Assembly: GCA_019634615.1 (NCBI GenBank)
Contig: JAHCAZ010000012.1
Location: forward strand, 42,168 to 106,167
Origin: Opitutaceae bacterium
GTDB lineage: Bacteria; Verrucomicrobiota; Verrucomicrobiia; Opitutales; Opitutaceae
DNA length: 64,000 nucleotides
Direction of reading: 5' to 3'
The notes below the pieces were generated by a model. It had not been told where the DNA came from and searched no databases. It saw only the letters and a list, made by a program, of their open reading frames with translations. The position numbers and the translations under genes were made by a program. Shown in pieces: positions 49,701-59,232 of this stretch. How positions within the stretch are numbered: the stretch's first letter is position 1; every line of letters starts with the position of its first letter.

Positions 49701-49941
49701 GATGGCCACAAGAGGCACACAATGCACAAAAGGAGTCCCTGATTTTTACAGGAGGAAACGGAGGGAACGGAGAGAGGGATCCGAACCGCTGTTTTCTCTG
49801 TTACCTCCTGTGAAACGGTTTGGTCCCTTCTGCGCCTCTTGTGCCTTTTGTGGCTATCCATCGGGTAGCACTGCCAGTCATCCGTGCCATCCGTGCCTGC
49901 CCTCCGTAGGCTCGGCGAAGGAGGGTAATCCGTGGTTAAAA
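49701..49941. repeat. AACCACGGATT-family composite (copy 6) between the two nuoM genes
   Basis: GATGGCCACAAGAGGCACA at the left is matched inverted at about 49835-49860; a TTACAGGAGG / CCTCCTGT pair is nested inside, and the right flank ends with the outer module CCGTGCCATCCGTG...AATCCGTGGTTAAAA. The left outer arm is missing. The spacer between the two nuoM genes (49659-49956) holds nothing else. Confidence 0.8.
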
Positions 49942-49956
49942 CCTCAAGCTTCATTT

Positions 49957-51468
49957 TCACGGCAGGGATGCGAGCCACGCGGTGACCCAGGGGTTGACGA
50001 AGCTCATGAGCGCCTGCGGCCAGACGCCGAGGACGAACATGAGGGCGATGGCCGGCAGGAGCGTGACGATCTCAAATACGGTGAGATCGCGGAAACACAC
50101 CCCCGCGCCGGCCGCCGGGCCATGGAAGACCTTTTGCCAGAAGGTGAGTAGGAAGTAAGCGGTGGCGAAGAGTCCCAGGCATCCGACCGCCGCCGCCCAA
50201 GGTGCATGGCCAAAGACGCCGCGGAAGATGAGGAATTCGCCGACAAACCCATTGAGCCCCGGCAGGCCGAGCGACGAGAAGAGCGCGATGCCGCAGAGTC
50301 CGGCGAAGATGGGCGCCGCCGTGCGCACCCCGCCGAAGTCGCCGAGGCCACGCCGCCCGCCTGCGCGGACCTCGAGGATCCCGATGCAAAAAAACAACGC
50401 GGACGCCGACAGCCCATGGTTGAACATTTGGAGCAGCGCGCCGCCCATGGCCGCCGTATCCGCCGCAGGATTCGAAGACGTCGCCCCGGCCACGGCAAAG
50501 AGCGCGAGCAGACAATAGCTCACGTGATTGACCGACGAGTAGGCGATCATGCGCTTGAGGTCGGTCTGGGCCATCGCGGCAAAGGCGCCCAGGACCACGC
50601 CGCCCAGCGCCAGCCACAGCAGCACCGGGGCGGCGGCGGTCAGCTCGGCCGGGAAGATGGGGAAGAGGATGCGGATGAAGCCATAGACGCCCATCTTCGA
50701 CATCACTCCGGTCAGGAACATCGACGCCCCGGTCGGGGCCTCGGCATACGCGGCAGGCAACCACGTGTGGAAGGGGAAGAGCGGAACCTTGACCGCCAGT
50801 CCCAGCAACACGCCGAGGAAGACAACCGTCATGCCGGTCGGTCCGAGGCGCTCCGCCAGCGTGCCGGCCTCGCCGAGGTGGGCGAGCACCGTGAAGTCCA
50901 GCGTGCCCGAGACCGTGTAAACGGCCGCGAAACCTGCGAGCATGAAGGCGCTGCCACCGATGGTGTAGATGACAAACTGATAGGCGGCGCGCGTCGCCCC
51001 GGGTCCGCCCCAGAGTTTGATGAGAAAGTACGCCGGCACGAGGCTCAGCTCCCAGAAGATGAACCAATGGAAGAAATCCAGCGCCAGGAATACGCCGAGC
51101 GCGCTGCCCTGCAGGAACAGGAACAGCAGGGCGAACAACCGGGGGTTGCGGCTGAGGTTCCACGAGGCGAGCAGCGCGGCCGGGGCCACGAGGCCCGTGA
51201 GCAGCACGAGCAGCAGGCTGACGCCGTCGAGTCCGAGATGGTAGGTAATGTTGAGCGATGGCACCCAGGCATGGCGCTCGACGAATTGGTAGCCGGCCGC
51301 CGGGTCGAAACGCGTCCACGCAATCGCACCCAACACCAGCGTGCTCAGGCTGTAAGCCAGGGCCAGGCCCCGGATCACGCCCGGGCGGGTGTGGGGCAGC
51401 GAGGCCAGGAGCAAGGCCCCCAACCAGGGCAGGAGGATGATCCAGGTCAGCAGCGGCCAGGTGGTCAT
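49957..51468 (-). CDS. nuoM: Complex I subunit M (cluster 2, copy b)
   Basis: A 503-residue NuoM-type antiporter subunit, canonical in its key residues: LGLDGVSLLLVLLTGLVAP near residue 78, FIFWELSLVPAYFLIKLWGG near 138 (Glu), VKVPLFPFHTWLPAAYAEAPT near 221 (Lys), MIAYSSVNHVSYCLLALFA near 303 and LGLPGLNGFVGEFLIFRG near 398. Immediately follows nuoL (ATGA overlap). Together with copy a it gives the two-M arrangement. Confidence 0.93.
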   Translation of the reverse strand: MTTWPLLTWIILLPWLGALLLASLPHTRPGVIRGLALAYSLSTLVLGAIAWTRFDPAAGYQFVERHAWVPSLNITYHLGLDGVSLLLVLLTGLVAPAALLASWNLSRNPRLFALLFLFLQGSALGVFLALDFFHWFIFWELSLVPAYFLIKLWGGPGATRAAYQFVIYTIGGSAFMLAGFAAVYTVSGTLDFTVLAHLGEAGTLAERLGPTGMTVVFLGVLLGLAVKVPLFPFHTWLPAAYAEAPTGASMFLTGVMSKMGVYGFIRILFPIFPAELTAAAPVLLWLALGGVVLGAFAAMAQTDLKRMIAYSSVNHVSYCLLALFAVAGATSSNPAADTAAMGGALLQMFNHGLSASALFFCIGILEVRAGGRRGLGDFGGVRTAAPIFAGLCGIALFSSLGLPGLNGFVGEFLIFRGVFGHAPWAAAVGCLGLFATAYFLLTFWQKVFHGPAAGAGVCFRDLTVFEIVTLLPAIALMFVLGVWPQALMSFVNPWVTAWLASLP

Positions 51469-53492
51469 CGCACACCTCCCACGATCAGCAAGAGCGCCAG
51501 CACCACGAACGCCACGGCGAGTACCCGCAAATAACCCTGCGGTTCGCCGGTCTGGGCGCGGGAGTAACGGATGCCGGAGCCGCGCAGCCCGGCGTTCACC
51601 CGGTCGAAGCCGGCGTTGATTGCGTCCTCGTCGAGTTCGCGGTTCAGCGCACCGCTGAAGAGGCCGAACTTGCCGAGGAATTCGACCGCGCCGCCGATCA
51701 CGTGACGGTCGAGGCGGTCGGCGCACCAGGCGAGCGCGGCGTTCAGTCGGCCGACCGTGGCGGCGTAGAGTTCATCGAGGTAGAACTTGCCCGCGAGCAC
51801 GCCCAGCGTGCGCGGTGCGGCAACCGCCAGCGGATCACGGTCGGTGGACGCCGCGCGCAACCGCCGGCCGTAGAGCCACCAGCCGAGACCGAGACCGGCG
51901 CCGACGAGCACGATCGAAAGCAGCATCAGCCCGCCGCCTTCAAACAGGTGCCCGAGGTCGCTGTGCAGCGGGGTGCCCGCGAGGCGCGACTGCAGCCACG
52001 GGCAGGCTGGGGTCCCGAGGAAGCCGAGCACCACGGCGCCGGCGGCGAGCAAGCCCAGCGGCACGGTCATGACCGCCGGGCTCTCGTGCGCGTGGGCGGC
52101 GGCATCGGAGCGCGGGCGACCGAGGAAAGTCTCCGCGACGAGGCGCGTCATGTAGAAGGCCGTGAGCACCACGGCCGCGAGGCCGACGTAGAAGGGTACC
52201 TGCGACACGTCCCAACCGTGCGCCGCATGCAGAATCGCCTCCTTGCTCCAGAAGCCGGAGAAGAGGAAGGGCACGCCGGCCAGGGCCATCATGCCGATGG
52301 CGAACGTGGCGAAGGTGACCTTCATCCTCGGCGCGAGGCCGCCGAGATTGCGGATGTCCTGCTCGTGGTGCGCCGCGTGGATCACCGAGCCGGCTCCGAG
52401 GAAAAGCAGCGCCTTGAAGAAGGCGTGCGTCAGGAGATGGAAGATGGCGGCGGTCCACGAGCCGACGCCCAGCGCCAGCATCATGTAGCCGAGCTGCGAG
52501 ACCGTCGAATAGGCCAGCACGCGCTTGATGTCGTTCTGCGCGACCGCGATCAGGGCGCCCATCAACGCGGTGATGGCACCGACGAAGGCGACGACCGTCA
52601 GGGCGTGCATCGGCACGTCGAGCGGCAGGTCGGCCGACATCAGCGGATAAACCCGCGCGATCAGGAAAACGCCGGCGGCGACCATTGTAGCGGCATGGAT
52701 GAGCGCCGACACCGGGGTCGGGCCCTCCATCGCGTCGGGCAACCAGACGTGCAGCGGGAATTGGCCGGACTTGCCGATGGCCCCGCAGAAGATGAGCAGG
52801 CCGATGGCGGTGGAGAGGGCGAGCCCGCCGGCGAGGGTCTGCCCGGCCAGCGTCGACAGCACCGGAGCCTCCAGCACGCCGGCGCCTCCGTCGTAAAACA
52901 ACAGCGAGCCCGAGGCGTCGTACAACCACAGCATCCCGAGCAGCAGCCCGAGGTCGCCGATGCGGGTGGTGATGAACGCCTTCTTGGCCGCGGCAGCGGC
53001 GGACGGCTTGTGGAACCAGAAACCGATGAGCAGGTACGAGGCGAGGCCAACGAGTTCCCAGCAGACGAAGAGCAGCAGGAGACTGTTGGCGACGATCAGC
53101 CCGAGCATCGCGGCGGCGAAGAGGCTGAGGAAGCAGAAGAACCGCGTGAAGTTCGGATCCTCCTTCATGTACCCGAGGCTGAAGATGAAGATCAGCAGCC
53201 CGACAAAGGTGACCATCACGGCCATGAATGCGGTGAGCGGATCGAGCAGCCAGCCGAGGCGGAGCGCGCCGCCGCCCAGGTCGAACCAGGCAAAATTCGC
53301 GACCTGATGGGCGGCGGGATCGGCCAGCGCGCTAGTCAGCGCCAAGCAGGCGAGGACGAAGGCGCCGGCCATGGCCGCAATGGCGACGTCGGCCGCGAGG
53401 GCCCGACCGCCGCGGGGCGTGAGCGAACCCACTCCGGCCGCGGCGAGCGGCAGGGCGGGGATGAGCCAGAGGTATTCGACCGGTAGTCGCAT
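51465..53492 (-). CDS. nuoL: Complex I subunit L, long form (cluster 2)
   Basis: A 675-residue distal antiporter subunit, longer than the usual 610-650. Seen: LDPLTAFMAVMVTFVGLLIF near residue 82, LFVCWELVGLASYLLIGFW near 140 (Glu), SGQFPLHVWLPDAMEGPTPV near 245 (Lys just before), VLAYSTVSQLGYMMLALG near 324, FFKALLFLGAGSVIHAAHHEQDI near 352. The C-terminal 180 residues contain the lateral-helix region (GKFYLDELYAATVGRLNAAL) and a final helix. A longer lateral helix is expected if it must span an extra antiporter subunit. Confidence 0.93.
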   Translation of the reverse strand: MRLPVEYLWLIPALPLAAAGVGSLTPRGGRALAADVAIAAMAGAFVLACLALTSALADPAAHQVANFAWFDLGGGALRLGWLLDPLTAFMAVMVTFVGLLIFIFSLGYMKEDPNFTRFFCFLSLFAAAMLGLIVANSLLLLFVCWELVGLASYLLIGFWFHKPSAAAAAKKAFITTRIGDLGLLLGMLWLYDASGSLLFYDGGAGVLEAPVLSTLAGQTLAGGLALSTAIGLLIFCGAIGKSGQFPLHVWLPDAMEGPTPVSALIHAATMVAAGVFLIARVYPLMSADLPLDVPMHALTVVAFVGAITALMGALIAVAQNDIKRVLAYSTVSQLGYMMLALGVGSWTAAIFHLLTHAFFKALLFLGAGSVIHAAHHEQDIRNLGGLAPRMKVTFATFAIGMMALAGVPFLFSGFWSKEAILHAAHGWDVSQVPFYVGLAAVVLTAFYMTRLVAETFLGRPRSDAAAHAHESPAVMTVPLGLLAAGAVVLGFLGTPACPWLQSRLAGTPLHSDLGHLFEGGGLMLLSIVLVGAGLGLGWWLYGRRLRAASTDRDPLAVAAPRTLGVLAGKFYLDELYAATVGRLNAALAWCADRLDRHVIGGAVEFLGKFGLFSGALNRELDEDAINAGFDRVNAGLRGSGIRYSRAQTGEPQGYLRVLAVAFVVLALLLIVGGVR

Positions 53493-53495
53493 GGT

Positions 53496-53807
53496 TCAGC
53501 CCTTGAGCCTGGCCTCCTCCTGCAAACGGACGCTCTGGCGGTGGCGGTAAATGGCGATGACCAGTGCCAATCCGACGGCGGCTTCGGCGGCGGCGATGGC
53601 GATGGCGAAGAGCACGAAAATCGGGCCGGAGCCGCTGGCATGCGGCGGACCATAGCGCCAGAAGGCGATGAAGTTCAGGTTGGCCGCATTGAGCATCAGC
53701 TCGATGCCGAGCAGGACGAGGATCGCGTGGCTGCGCGCCAGCGCGCCGGCCAGGCCGATGCAGAACAGCAGGCCCGAGAAGAGGAGGCAGACGTGCAGCA
53801 TCGTCAT
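53496..53807 (-). CDS. nuoK: Complex I subunit K (cluster 2)
   Basis: A 103-residue, three-helix membrane subunit. Proton-path glutamates are in LVLLGIELMLNAANLNFIAF near residue 36 and IAAAEAAVGLALVIAIYRHR near 73. Start ATG overlaps the nuoJ stop (53804-53807) and its own stop lies 3 bp before the nuoL start. Typical length. Confidence 0.93.
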   Translation of the reverse strand: MTMLHVCLLFSGLLFCIGLAGALARSHAILVLLGIELMLNAANLNFIAFWRYGPPHASGSGPIFVLFAIAIAAAEAAVGLALVIAIYRHRQSVRLQEEARLKG

Positions 53808-54310
53808 GATGCGTCCTCCTTGCTGGCGGCCAGCACCACCGCACCGAGCAGCGCGACGGTGAGGATCAGGCCGACGACGAGCAGCACCACGCCGTGCTGC
53901 TCCATCAGGTCGAGGCCGAGCTGACGCACCGAGAACGTCGGGGCGGTGGCCGAGGCGGCCGGGAACTCCGTCGCGAGGATGGCCGGGATCAGGACCGCGG
54001 CGACGCAGGCGCCGATCGTCACGCCGGCGGCGGCGCGGGACCGCGCCGGGGGCTCGATCACGAGGTCGGGCTGGTCGTGCCGACGCGTCAGCAACACCGC
54101 AAAGAGGGTGACCATCGAGACCGCGCCGATGTAAACCAGCACCTGCGCGAAGGCGAGGAACTCGGCCCCGGCCCACAGGTAAAACGCGGCGATGCCCGCC
54201 CAGCTGATGACGAAGAGGAGCACGCTGCGAATCAACCGGCGCAGGCACAGCGCCACCGCGGCGGAGCCGAGGATGAGGGCGATGATCGTGCCGAGGGCGA
54301 AGGTGCTCAT
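53804..54310 (-). CDS. nuoJ: Complex I subunit J (cluster 2)
   Basis: A 168-residue membrane subunit with five helices. The conserved block AFAQVLVYIGAVSMVTLFAVLL near residue 54 matches the NuoJ TM3 region. It begins 4 bp after the nuoH stop and overlaps nuoK. The C-terminal tail is short and lacks the Pro/Thr extension of the cluster 1 protein. Confidence 0.93.
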   Translation of the reverse strand: MSTFALGTIIALILGSAAVALCLRRLIRSVLLFVISWAGIAAFYLWAGAEFLAFAQVLVYIGAVSMVTLFAVLLTRRHDQPDLVIEPPARSRAAAGVTIGACVAAVLIPAILATEFPAASATAPTFSVRQLGLDLMEQHGVVLLVVGLILTVALLGAVVLAASKEDAS

Positions 54311-54314
54311 GGGA

Positions 54315-55610
54315 TCAGGCGTAACGGTAGGTGCGCGGCGCGTAGCGGGCCTGGAATTGCCGGCCCAGCGCGAGGAAGGGGCCGACGACCAGGACGAGGG
54401 CGATCGCCCAGCGCACGACCAGCATCCCGCCAGTCCAATGCGTCGTGAGGACCCAGAAGCCGCCGGTGAGGAGATTGATCAGCGCCAGCGGCACGAGGAA
54501 TTTCCACGCGAGCCGCGTGAGCTGGTCGATGCGCAGGCGCGGGAAGGTGGCGCGGATCCAGATGAACCCGAGCAGCAGCGCGAGCAGCTTCACCGCGAAC
54601 CACACGTAGGACGGGATGAACTCCAGCGCCGCGAGGGGCGCATGCCAGCCGCCGAGGAAGAGCGTCACCGCCATGCCGCTCAGCGCGCACATGCCGAGGT
54701 ATTCGGCCATGAAGAACAGGGCGTACTTGAAGCCGGAGTATTCGGTCAGGTGGCCGGCGATGAGCTCGCTCTCGGCCTCGGGCAGGTCGAAGGGCGAGCG
54801 GTTCGACTCGGCCAGCGCCGCGATCATGAAGATGACAAAACCCGCGAAACCCGGCGGGGTCAGCACGTGCCAGTGCGGCAGCACGCCGCCGAGCCAGCCG
54901 CCTTGCGCGGCGACGATGCCGGTGGTGGCCAGCGAGCCGGCCAGCATCACGACGGGGACGAAGGCGAGGAGCAGCGGCAACTCGTAGCTGATGAGCTGCG
55001 CAAGTGCGCGCATCGCGGCGAGGAGCGAGTACTTGTTCCGGCTCGCCCAGCCGGCCATGAAGATCGCGAGCTCGGTCGCGGCGCCAGCGGCGAAGAAATA
55101 CAGCACGGCGGCGTCGAGCTCGACGGGCACGAGGTGGCGCCCGTACGGGATGACGGCGAAGGTGACGATCGACAGGGCGAGCAGCACGACCGGGGCGAGG
55201 AAGTGCAGGAGGCGGTCCGCGGCGGCGGGCACGATGTCCTCCTTGGTCAGCATCTTGATGCCGTCCGCCAGCGGCTGGAGGATGCCGCCCCAGCCGGTGC
55301 GGTTGGGGCCCGGCCGGTTCTGCACGCGGCCAAGGATCTTGCGCTCGGCGAGGGTGAGCAGGGCGAAGAGCGAGGCGAAGATGACGATGATCGCGACGAT
55401 TGCGATAAGGCTGTTGGCCAGCCAGCGCCAGGGCTCGGGCAGGCTGCCGGTGACGGCGTCGCGCAGCAGAAGCGGCAGGCGCTCGGCGAAAGCGGACTCA
55501 GTCTGTCCGGTCGGAAAAACGGTAGGAGCGAGCTTGCTCGCGATCGCAGGCGTCCAATCCATCGCGAGCAAGCTCGCTCCTACCTCACCGAACCAGACGG
55601 CGGGGCTCAT
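54315..55610 (-). CDS. nuoH: Complex I subunit H (cluster 2) with REP-encoded N-terminal extension
   Basis: A 431-residue quinone-site membrane subunit, about 90 longer than usual. Core signatures: LAERKILGRVQNRPGPNRTGWG near residues 86-107, LQPLADGIKMLTKEDIVP, AESNRSPFDLPEAESELIAG and IRATFPRLRIDQLTRLAWKFL. TM1 starts only near residue 65. Residues 10-30 are encoded by a perfect inverted repeat of REP type (55522-55583). The first ATG overlaps the nuoI stop; a second in-frame ATG (55562) lies at the repeat centre, and no other start codon occurs before TM1, so one of these two must be used unless the gene was disrupted. Confidence 0.9.
   Translation of the reverse strand: MSPAVWFGEVGASLLAMDWTPAIASKLAPTVFPTGQTESAFAERLPLLLRDAVTGSLPEPWRWLANSLIAIVAIIVIFASLFALLTLAERKILGRVQNRPGPNRTGWGGILQPLADGIKMLTKEDIVPAAADRLLHFLAPVVLLALSIVTFAVIPYGRHLVPVELDAAVLYFFAAGAATELAIFMAGWASRNKYSLLAAMRALAQLISYELPLLLAFVPVVMLAGSLATTGIVAAQGGWLGGVLPHWHVLTPPGFAGFVIFMIAALAESNRSPFDLPEAESELIAGHLTEYSGFKYALFFMAEYLGMCALSGMAVTLFLGGWHAPLAALEFIPSYVWFAVKLLALLLGFIWIRATFPRLRIDQLTRLAWKFLVPLALINLLTGGFWVLTTHWTGGMLVVRWAIALVLVVGPFLALGRQFQARYAPRTYRYA
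55522..55583. repeat. REP-type perfect inverted repeat inside nuoH
   Basis: Two perfectly complementary 23-bp arms (55522-55544 and 55561-55583), beginning GTAGGAGCGAGCTTGC, around a 16-base centre. The arm matches, as far as memory allows, the REP consensus known from Pseudomonas chromosomes. It is translated in frame as part of the NuoH N-terminus. No other copy is seen in the window. Confidence 0.85.
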
Positions 55611-56197
55611 ACGGCGGGCGCCGGCGGTTCCGGCGGTTTGACGGCAGCGGGTGCGGCGGGAGCCGCGGGCTTGGCCTTGGCCTCGGCCTTGCGCTTGGCT
55701 TCCGCGAGGATCTCGTCCACCTGCGCGGCCTCGGTGGGGTGGATCGAGTGATAGTAAGCGTCGGATTTGGCCAGATCCTCGCGGTGCAGGAGCAGGCCGT
55801 TGAAGCGGTCGGCCGTCGCGATCTCGAAATGCTGGTCCATCTTGATCGCGTCAAAGGGGCAGACCTCGACGCAGATCTGGCAGCTCATGCAGACGGAGAC
55901 ATCGAGGTCGAAGACCTTGGGCTTCTTGGTCGGCCGGCCCTTCTCGTCGCGATCCGGGATGATGTAAATGCACTGCGGCGGACACTCGGCCTCGCAGATC
56001 TTGCAGGCCACGCAGCGCAGGCCGTCGATCGGCTGCTCGCCGTCGAAGACGAGGAAGGGGAAATTACGATAGTTCTCGGGGAGCTTGGTCGGCTGCTCGG
56101 GATACTCGACGGTCGTGTAGCGCTTGGGGTCGTGGAAGCTCCCCACGAAATTCTTCGCGGTGACGGCGAGGCCTTTGAGGAGTCCGGTGCCGAGCAT
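55607..56197 (-). CDS. nuoI: Complex I subunit I, two [4Fe-4S] clusters (cluster 2)
   Basis: A 196-residue peripheral subunit. Cys motifs CVACKICEAECPPQCIYI near residue 62 and CMSCQICVEVCPFDAIKM near 103; the N-terminal half has the amphipathic entry TAKNFVGSFHDPKRYTTVEYP. The last 45 residues are Lys/Ala/Pro-rich. In this cluster nuoI precedes nuoH (order D-I-H), unlike cluster 1 (D-H-I) and the usual order. It starts 11 bp after the nuoD stop. Confidence 0.93.
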   Translation of the reverse strand: MLGTGLLKGLAVTAKNFVGSFHDPKRYTTVEYPEQPTKLPENYRNFPFLVFDGEQPIDGLRCVACKICEAECPPQCIYIIPDRDEKGRPTKKPKVFDLDVSVCMSCQICVEVCPFDAIKMDQHFEIATADRFNGLLLHREDLAKSDAYYHSIHPTEAAQVDEILAEAKRKAEAKAKPAAPAAPAAVKPPEPPAPAV

Positions 56198-56208
56198 GGT
56201 GGGTGGGG

Positions 56209-57372
56209 TCAGCGGTCCACTTCGCCGAGGACGATGTCGATGCTGCCGAGGATGATCACCGCGTCGGCCAGCGTGTGCCCGAGGCAGAGGTCCTCGAGCA
56301 CGGTGAGGTTGATGAGGGACGGCGGGCGAACCCGGTAACGGTAGGGGTTCGGGGTGCCGTCGCTGATGAGGTAGAAGCCGATCTCGCCCTTGGGTCCCTC
56401 GATGCGGCCGTAGGCCTCGCCGGGCTTGGGGCGGAAGCCGCGGATCTTGGCCTTCGGGTCCATGATCGGGCCATCGGGGATGGCGGCGAGGGCCTGGCGG
56501 AGGATGCCGATGGACTCGCGCATCTCGAGCATGCGGACCATGTAGCGGTCGTAGGTGTCGCCGTGGGCGCCGAGCGGGACGCGGAAATCGAAACGCGGGT
56601 AGAGGCCGTAGCCGTCCACCTTGCGCAGGTCGTAGTCGACCCCGGCGGCGCGCAGCATGGGTCCGGTGATGCCGGCGCTGACGGCGAGGGCGGGCGAGAG
56701 GACGCCGACATTCTGGGTGCGGGCGAGCAGGATCTCGTTGCCGGTGATCAGTTCCTCGTACTCGTCGAGGAAGGCCCCGTAGCCGTCGACGATGCCCCGC
56801 ACGGCGGCCAGCCATGCGGGCGTGGCGTCGATGCGGCAGCCGCCGAAGCGCTGGTAGTTGCACATCATGCGCGAGCCGGAAAGAGCTTCGAAGAGGTCGA
56901 GGATCTTCTCGCGCTCGCGGAAGGCGTACATGAGCGGCGTGCCGCTGGCACCGGTGTCCTGCAGGAGGAAGCCGGCGAGGCAGGTGTGGTTCAGCAGGCG
57001 CGTGAGCTCGGCGAGGATGACGCGGAGATATTCGGCGCGCTCGGGCACGGGTTGGCCGGCCAACTTCTCGACGGCGAGGGCGTAGGCCCAGTTGTTCGTC
57101 ATCGAGCAGAAATAATCGAGCCGGTCGGTGTACGGCATCGAGCCGAGGTAGCTCGTGTTCTCGCCGAGCTTCTCGTGGTTGCGGTGGAGGTAGCCGAAGA
57201 CGGGCTTGAGCTTGACGACATTTTCGCCGTCGAGCGTGACCATCATGCGGAACACGCCGTGGGTGGACGGGTGGTGCGGCCCCATCGAGATCTCGAGGAG
57301 ATCGCCGTGGAAGGGGTCGTGCACGGCGCGGACGTGGGCGCCGGAGGGAGTAGGCGTGAAGGCGGTGGTCAC
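56209..57372 (-). CDS. nuoD: Complex I subunit D (cluster 2)
   Basis: A 387-residue 49-kDa-type subunit. Seen: [19 protein letters not shown] near residue 27 (quinone-site His loop), [20 protein letters not shown] near 58, [21 protein letters not shown] near 113, and the C-terminus [12 protein letters not shown]. The start is a GTG that overlaps the nuoC stop (GTGA, 57369-57372); the frame is open further but shadows nuoC. No NuoE/F/G genes follow, as they do in most bacteria. Confidence 0.93.
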   Translation of the reverse strand: MTTAFTPTPSGAHVRAVHDPFHGDLLEISMGPHHPSTHGVFRMMVTLDGENVVKLKPVFGYLHRNHEKLGENTSYLGSMPYTDRLDYFCSMTNNWAYALAVEKLAGQPVPERAEYLRVILAELTRLLNHTCLAGFLLQDTGASGTPLMYAFREREKILDLFEALSGSRMMCNYQRFGGCRIDATPAWLAAVRGIVDGYGAFLDEYEELITGNEILLARTQNVGVLSPALAVSAGITGPMLRAAGVDYDLRKVDGYGLYPRFDFRVPLGAHGDTYDRYMVRMLEMRESIGILRQALAAIPDGPIMDPKAKIRGFRPKPGEAYGRIEGPKGEIGFYLISDGTPNPYRYRVRPPSLINLTVLEDLCLGHTLADAVIILGSIDIVLGEVDR

Positions 57373-58019
57373 GGGGTTCCCTCCTTCTCGGGAGCGGCGT
57401 AGTGTCGTTTGGCCTTCTCGAGGACCTCCTCGTGCGGGGTCGGCTCCCACTCGTAGTCGTCGGGCTCGACGTAGTCCTTGCGCATGGGGTGCCCGGTGAA
57501 CTCGTCCCACATGAGCAGGCGGCGCAGGTCGGGATGGCCCTCGAAGGTGATGCCAAAGAGGTCGTAGATCTCGCGTTCCTGAAACTCACACGAACGCCAG
57601 ACCGGCGTGAGCGACGGCAGCGTGACCTGGTCGGTGCGGTTGCCGGTGCGCACGCGGAGGATGACCGGGCCGTGCTTCCGGGCCATGGAATAGAGGTGAT
57701 AAACGACCTCAAGATAGCCGGGTTGGATGCGCTTGGTCTTCTGCTCGATCGTGCGCGGGGGGCCGCCGGCGGGATCGGCGAGGGTGGAGCGGGTGGTCTC
57801 GACGATCTCCTTTTCCGGCCAGTCGATGCCGGTGGCGTTGGAGCAGTAATCGAGTTTCAGCTCCGGGTCTTCGCGGAGGAAGAAGGCTATCTGCCGCGCA
57901 TGGGCGGCGTCGACGAGCAGCGCGGCCATACCGGCTGGGGCCGGGTTGGGCACGAGCGTCACCGCGGCCGCGGGGAAACGGGCGGCGAGGCGGGCCTGGA
58001 TTTGCTCGGGGGTCTCCAT
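57369..58019 (-). CDS. nuoC: Complex I subunit C (cluster 2)
   Basis: A 216-residue 30-kDa-type subunit. Seen: [16 protein letters not shown] near residue 55, [22 protein letters not shown] near 101, [27 protein letters not shown] near 143-169 and HPMRKDY near 177. It is intact, in contrast to the frameshifted copy of cluster 1, and lacks the Ala/Pro linker. It binds NuoD and lines the electron path of the peripheral arm. Confidence 0.94.
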   Translation of the reverse strand: METPEQIQARLAARFPAAAVTLVPNPAPAGMAALLVDAAHARQIAFFLREDPELKLDYCSNATGIDWPEKEIVETTRSTLADPAGGPPRTIEQKTKRIQPGYLEVVYHLYSMARKHGPVILRVRTGNRTDQVTLPSLTPVWRSCEFQEREIYDLFGITFEGHPDLRRLLMWDEFTGHPMRKDYVEPDDYEWEPTPHEEVLEKAKRHYAAPEKEGTP

Positions 58020-58032
58020 CGCGGTGTCGCGG

Positions 58033-58713
58033 TCAGGGTTTGTCGGGGCGCACGAGCGCCGGTGGCTGCCAGATGGCGGGGTTGGCGGGCGGTTCGAGAT
58101 CCTCGGGTCCGAAGTCGGGCACGGGGTAATCGCCGGACGCCTGGGCGGCTTTCACCGTCGGACGCGAGGCGGCGGTGCGACCGGCGCGGATCTGGTCCTG
58201 CAGTTCCATGAGGCCGTGCAGCAGGGCCTCGGGCCGCGGGGGGCAGCCGGGGATGTAGACGTCCACGGGGATGAAGCGGTCGATCCCCTTGAGCACGTTG
58301 TAGCCCTGTTTGAACGGACCGCCGGAGATGGCGCAGGCGCCCATGGCGATGCAGTACTTTGGCTCGGGCATCTGGTTCCAGAGGCGGATGACCTGAGGGG
58401 CCATCTTCTTGGTCACGGTGCCGGAGACGATCAGGAGATCGGCCTGGCGCGGGGAGGGGCGGAACACCTCGGAACCGAAGCGGGCGATGTCGAAGCGTGC
58501 CATCGAGGCGGCGATCATCTCGATCGCGCAGCAGGCGAGGCCGAACTGCAGGGGCCAGACGGAGTGGCTGCGGCCCCAGTTGGCGAGTTCGTGGATGCTC
58601 GTGAGCAAGATGCCGTGCCGGCGGAGTTCGTCGCGCTCGGCATCGCTGGGTCCCGGGGCGGGAACGGGCGACGGCGCGGGAGTCTCGGGGCGGGCGGCGT
58701 CGGGCATGATCAT
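58033..58713 (-). CDS. nuoB: Complex I subunit B (cluster 2)
   Basis: A 226-residue subunit holding cluster N2. Cys ligands: LACCAIEM near residue 59, MGACAISGG near 124 and [15 protein letters not shown] near 154. [12 protein letters not shown] precedes the Cys pair and shows what is missing in the cluster 1 copy. An Ala/Pro-rich N-terminal 25 residues and a C-terminal extension of about 45 residues go beyond the usual 160-180. ATG 58713 overlaps the nuoA stop. Confidence 0.93.
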   Translation of the reverse strand: MIMPDAARPETPAPSPVPAPGPSDAERDELRRHGILLTSIHELANWGRSHSVWPLQFGLACCAIEMIAASMARFDIARFGSEVFRPSPRQADLLIVSGTVTKKMAPQVIRLWNQMPEPKYCIAMGACAISGGPFKQGYNVLKGIDRFIPVDVYIPGCPPRPEALLHGLMELQDQIRAGRTAASRPTVKAAQASGDYPVPDFGPEDLEPPANPAIWQPPALVRPDKP

Positions 58714-59081
58714 TTCCACTCCAGGTGCCCGCGGTGCCAGGCCCAGATGAGGCCCTCGGCGAGCAGGAAGACGAAAATCAGCATCGCCAGCCAGGCCCCG
58801 GTCGAGAGCCCGGTGAAGGCGACGGCGAAGGGCAGGAGAAACAGCACCTCGACGTCGAAGATCAGGAACATGATCGCGTAGAGGTAGTAATGCGCCTTGA
58901 ACTGGATCCACGAGTCGCCCGTGGGTTCGACCCCGCACTCGTAGGTGCTCTGCTTCAACCGCCCCGGCCGGGCCGGCTGGAAAAAGCGGAACCACAACCG
59001 GGCCACGCCCAGCAGGATCAGGGGAAATGCGACCGCCACGGCGAGAAAGAGAGCGAGGAAGGCGTGCGGGTACGGATTCAT
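58710..59081 (-). CDS. nuoA: Complex I subunit A (cluster 2)
   Basis: A 123-residue, three-helix membrane subunit, first gene of cluster 2. Seen: [23 protein letters not shown] near residues 36-58 (loop with the conserved Cys) and [17 protein letters not shown] near 71. ATG 59081 was chosen; upstream in-frame residues to 59174 look non-coding. The promoter must lie between 59082 and the island border near 59233, but no clear -35/-10 pair was found. Confidence 0.92.
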   Translation of the reverse strand: MNPYPHAFLALFLAVAVAFPLILLGVARLWFRFFQPARPGRLKQSTYECGVEPTGDSWIQFKAHYYLYAIMFLIFDVEVLFLLPFAVAFTGLSTGAWLAMLIFVFLLAEGLIWAWHRGHLEWK

Positions 59082-59232
59082 CGGGCGCGCGGCGGGGGTA
59101 GTGGGGCCACTGCGGCAGGTTGATAATTCAGGCCGGTTATGCAACGCCTGACTGCGCGATTCCGACTTTTGCAAGCCTTGGACTACCAGCCGTTCAGGAC
59201 GCCTGGCCGCGGGGCCGAGGCTGGGAGCAGAA

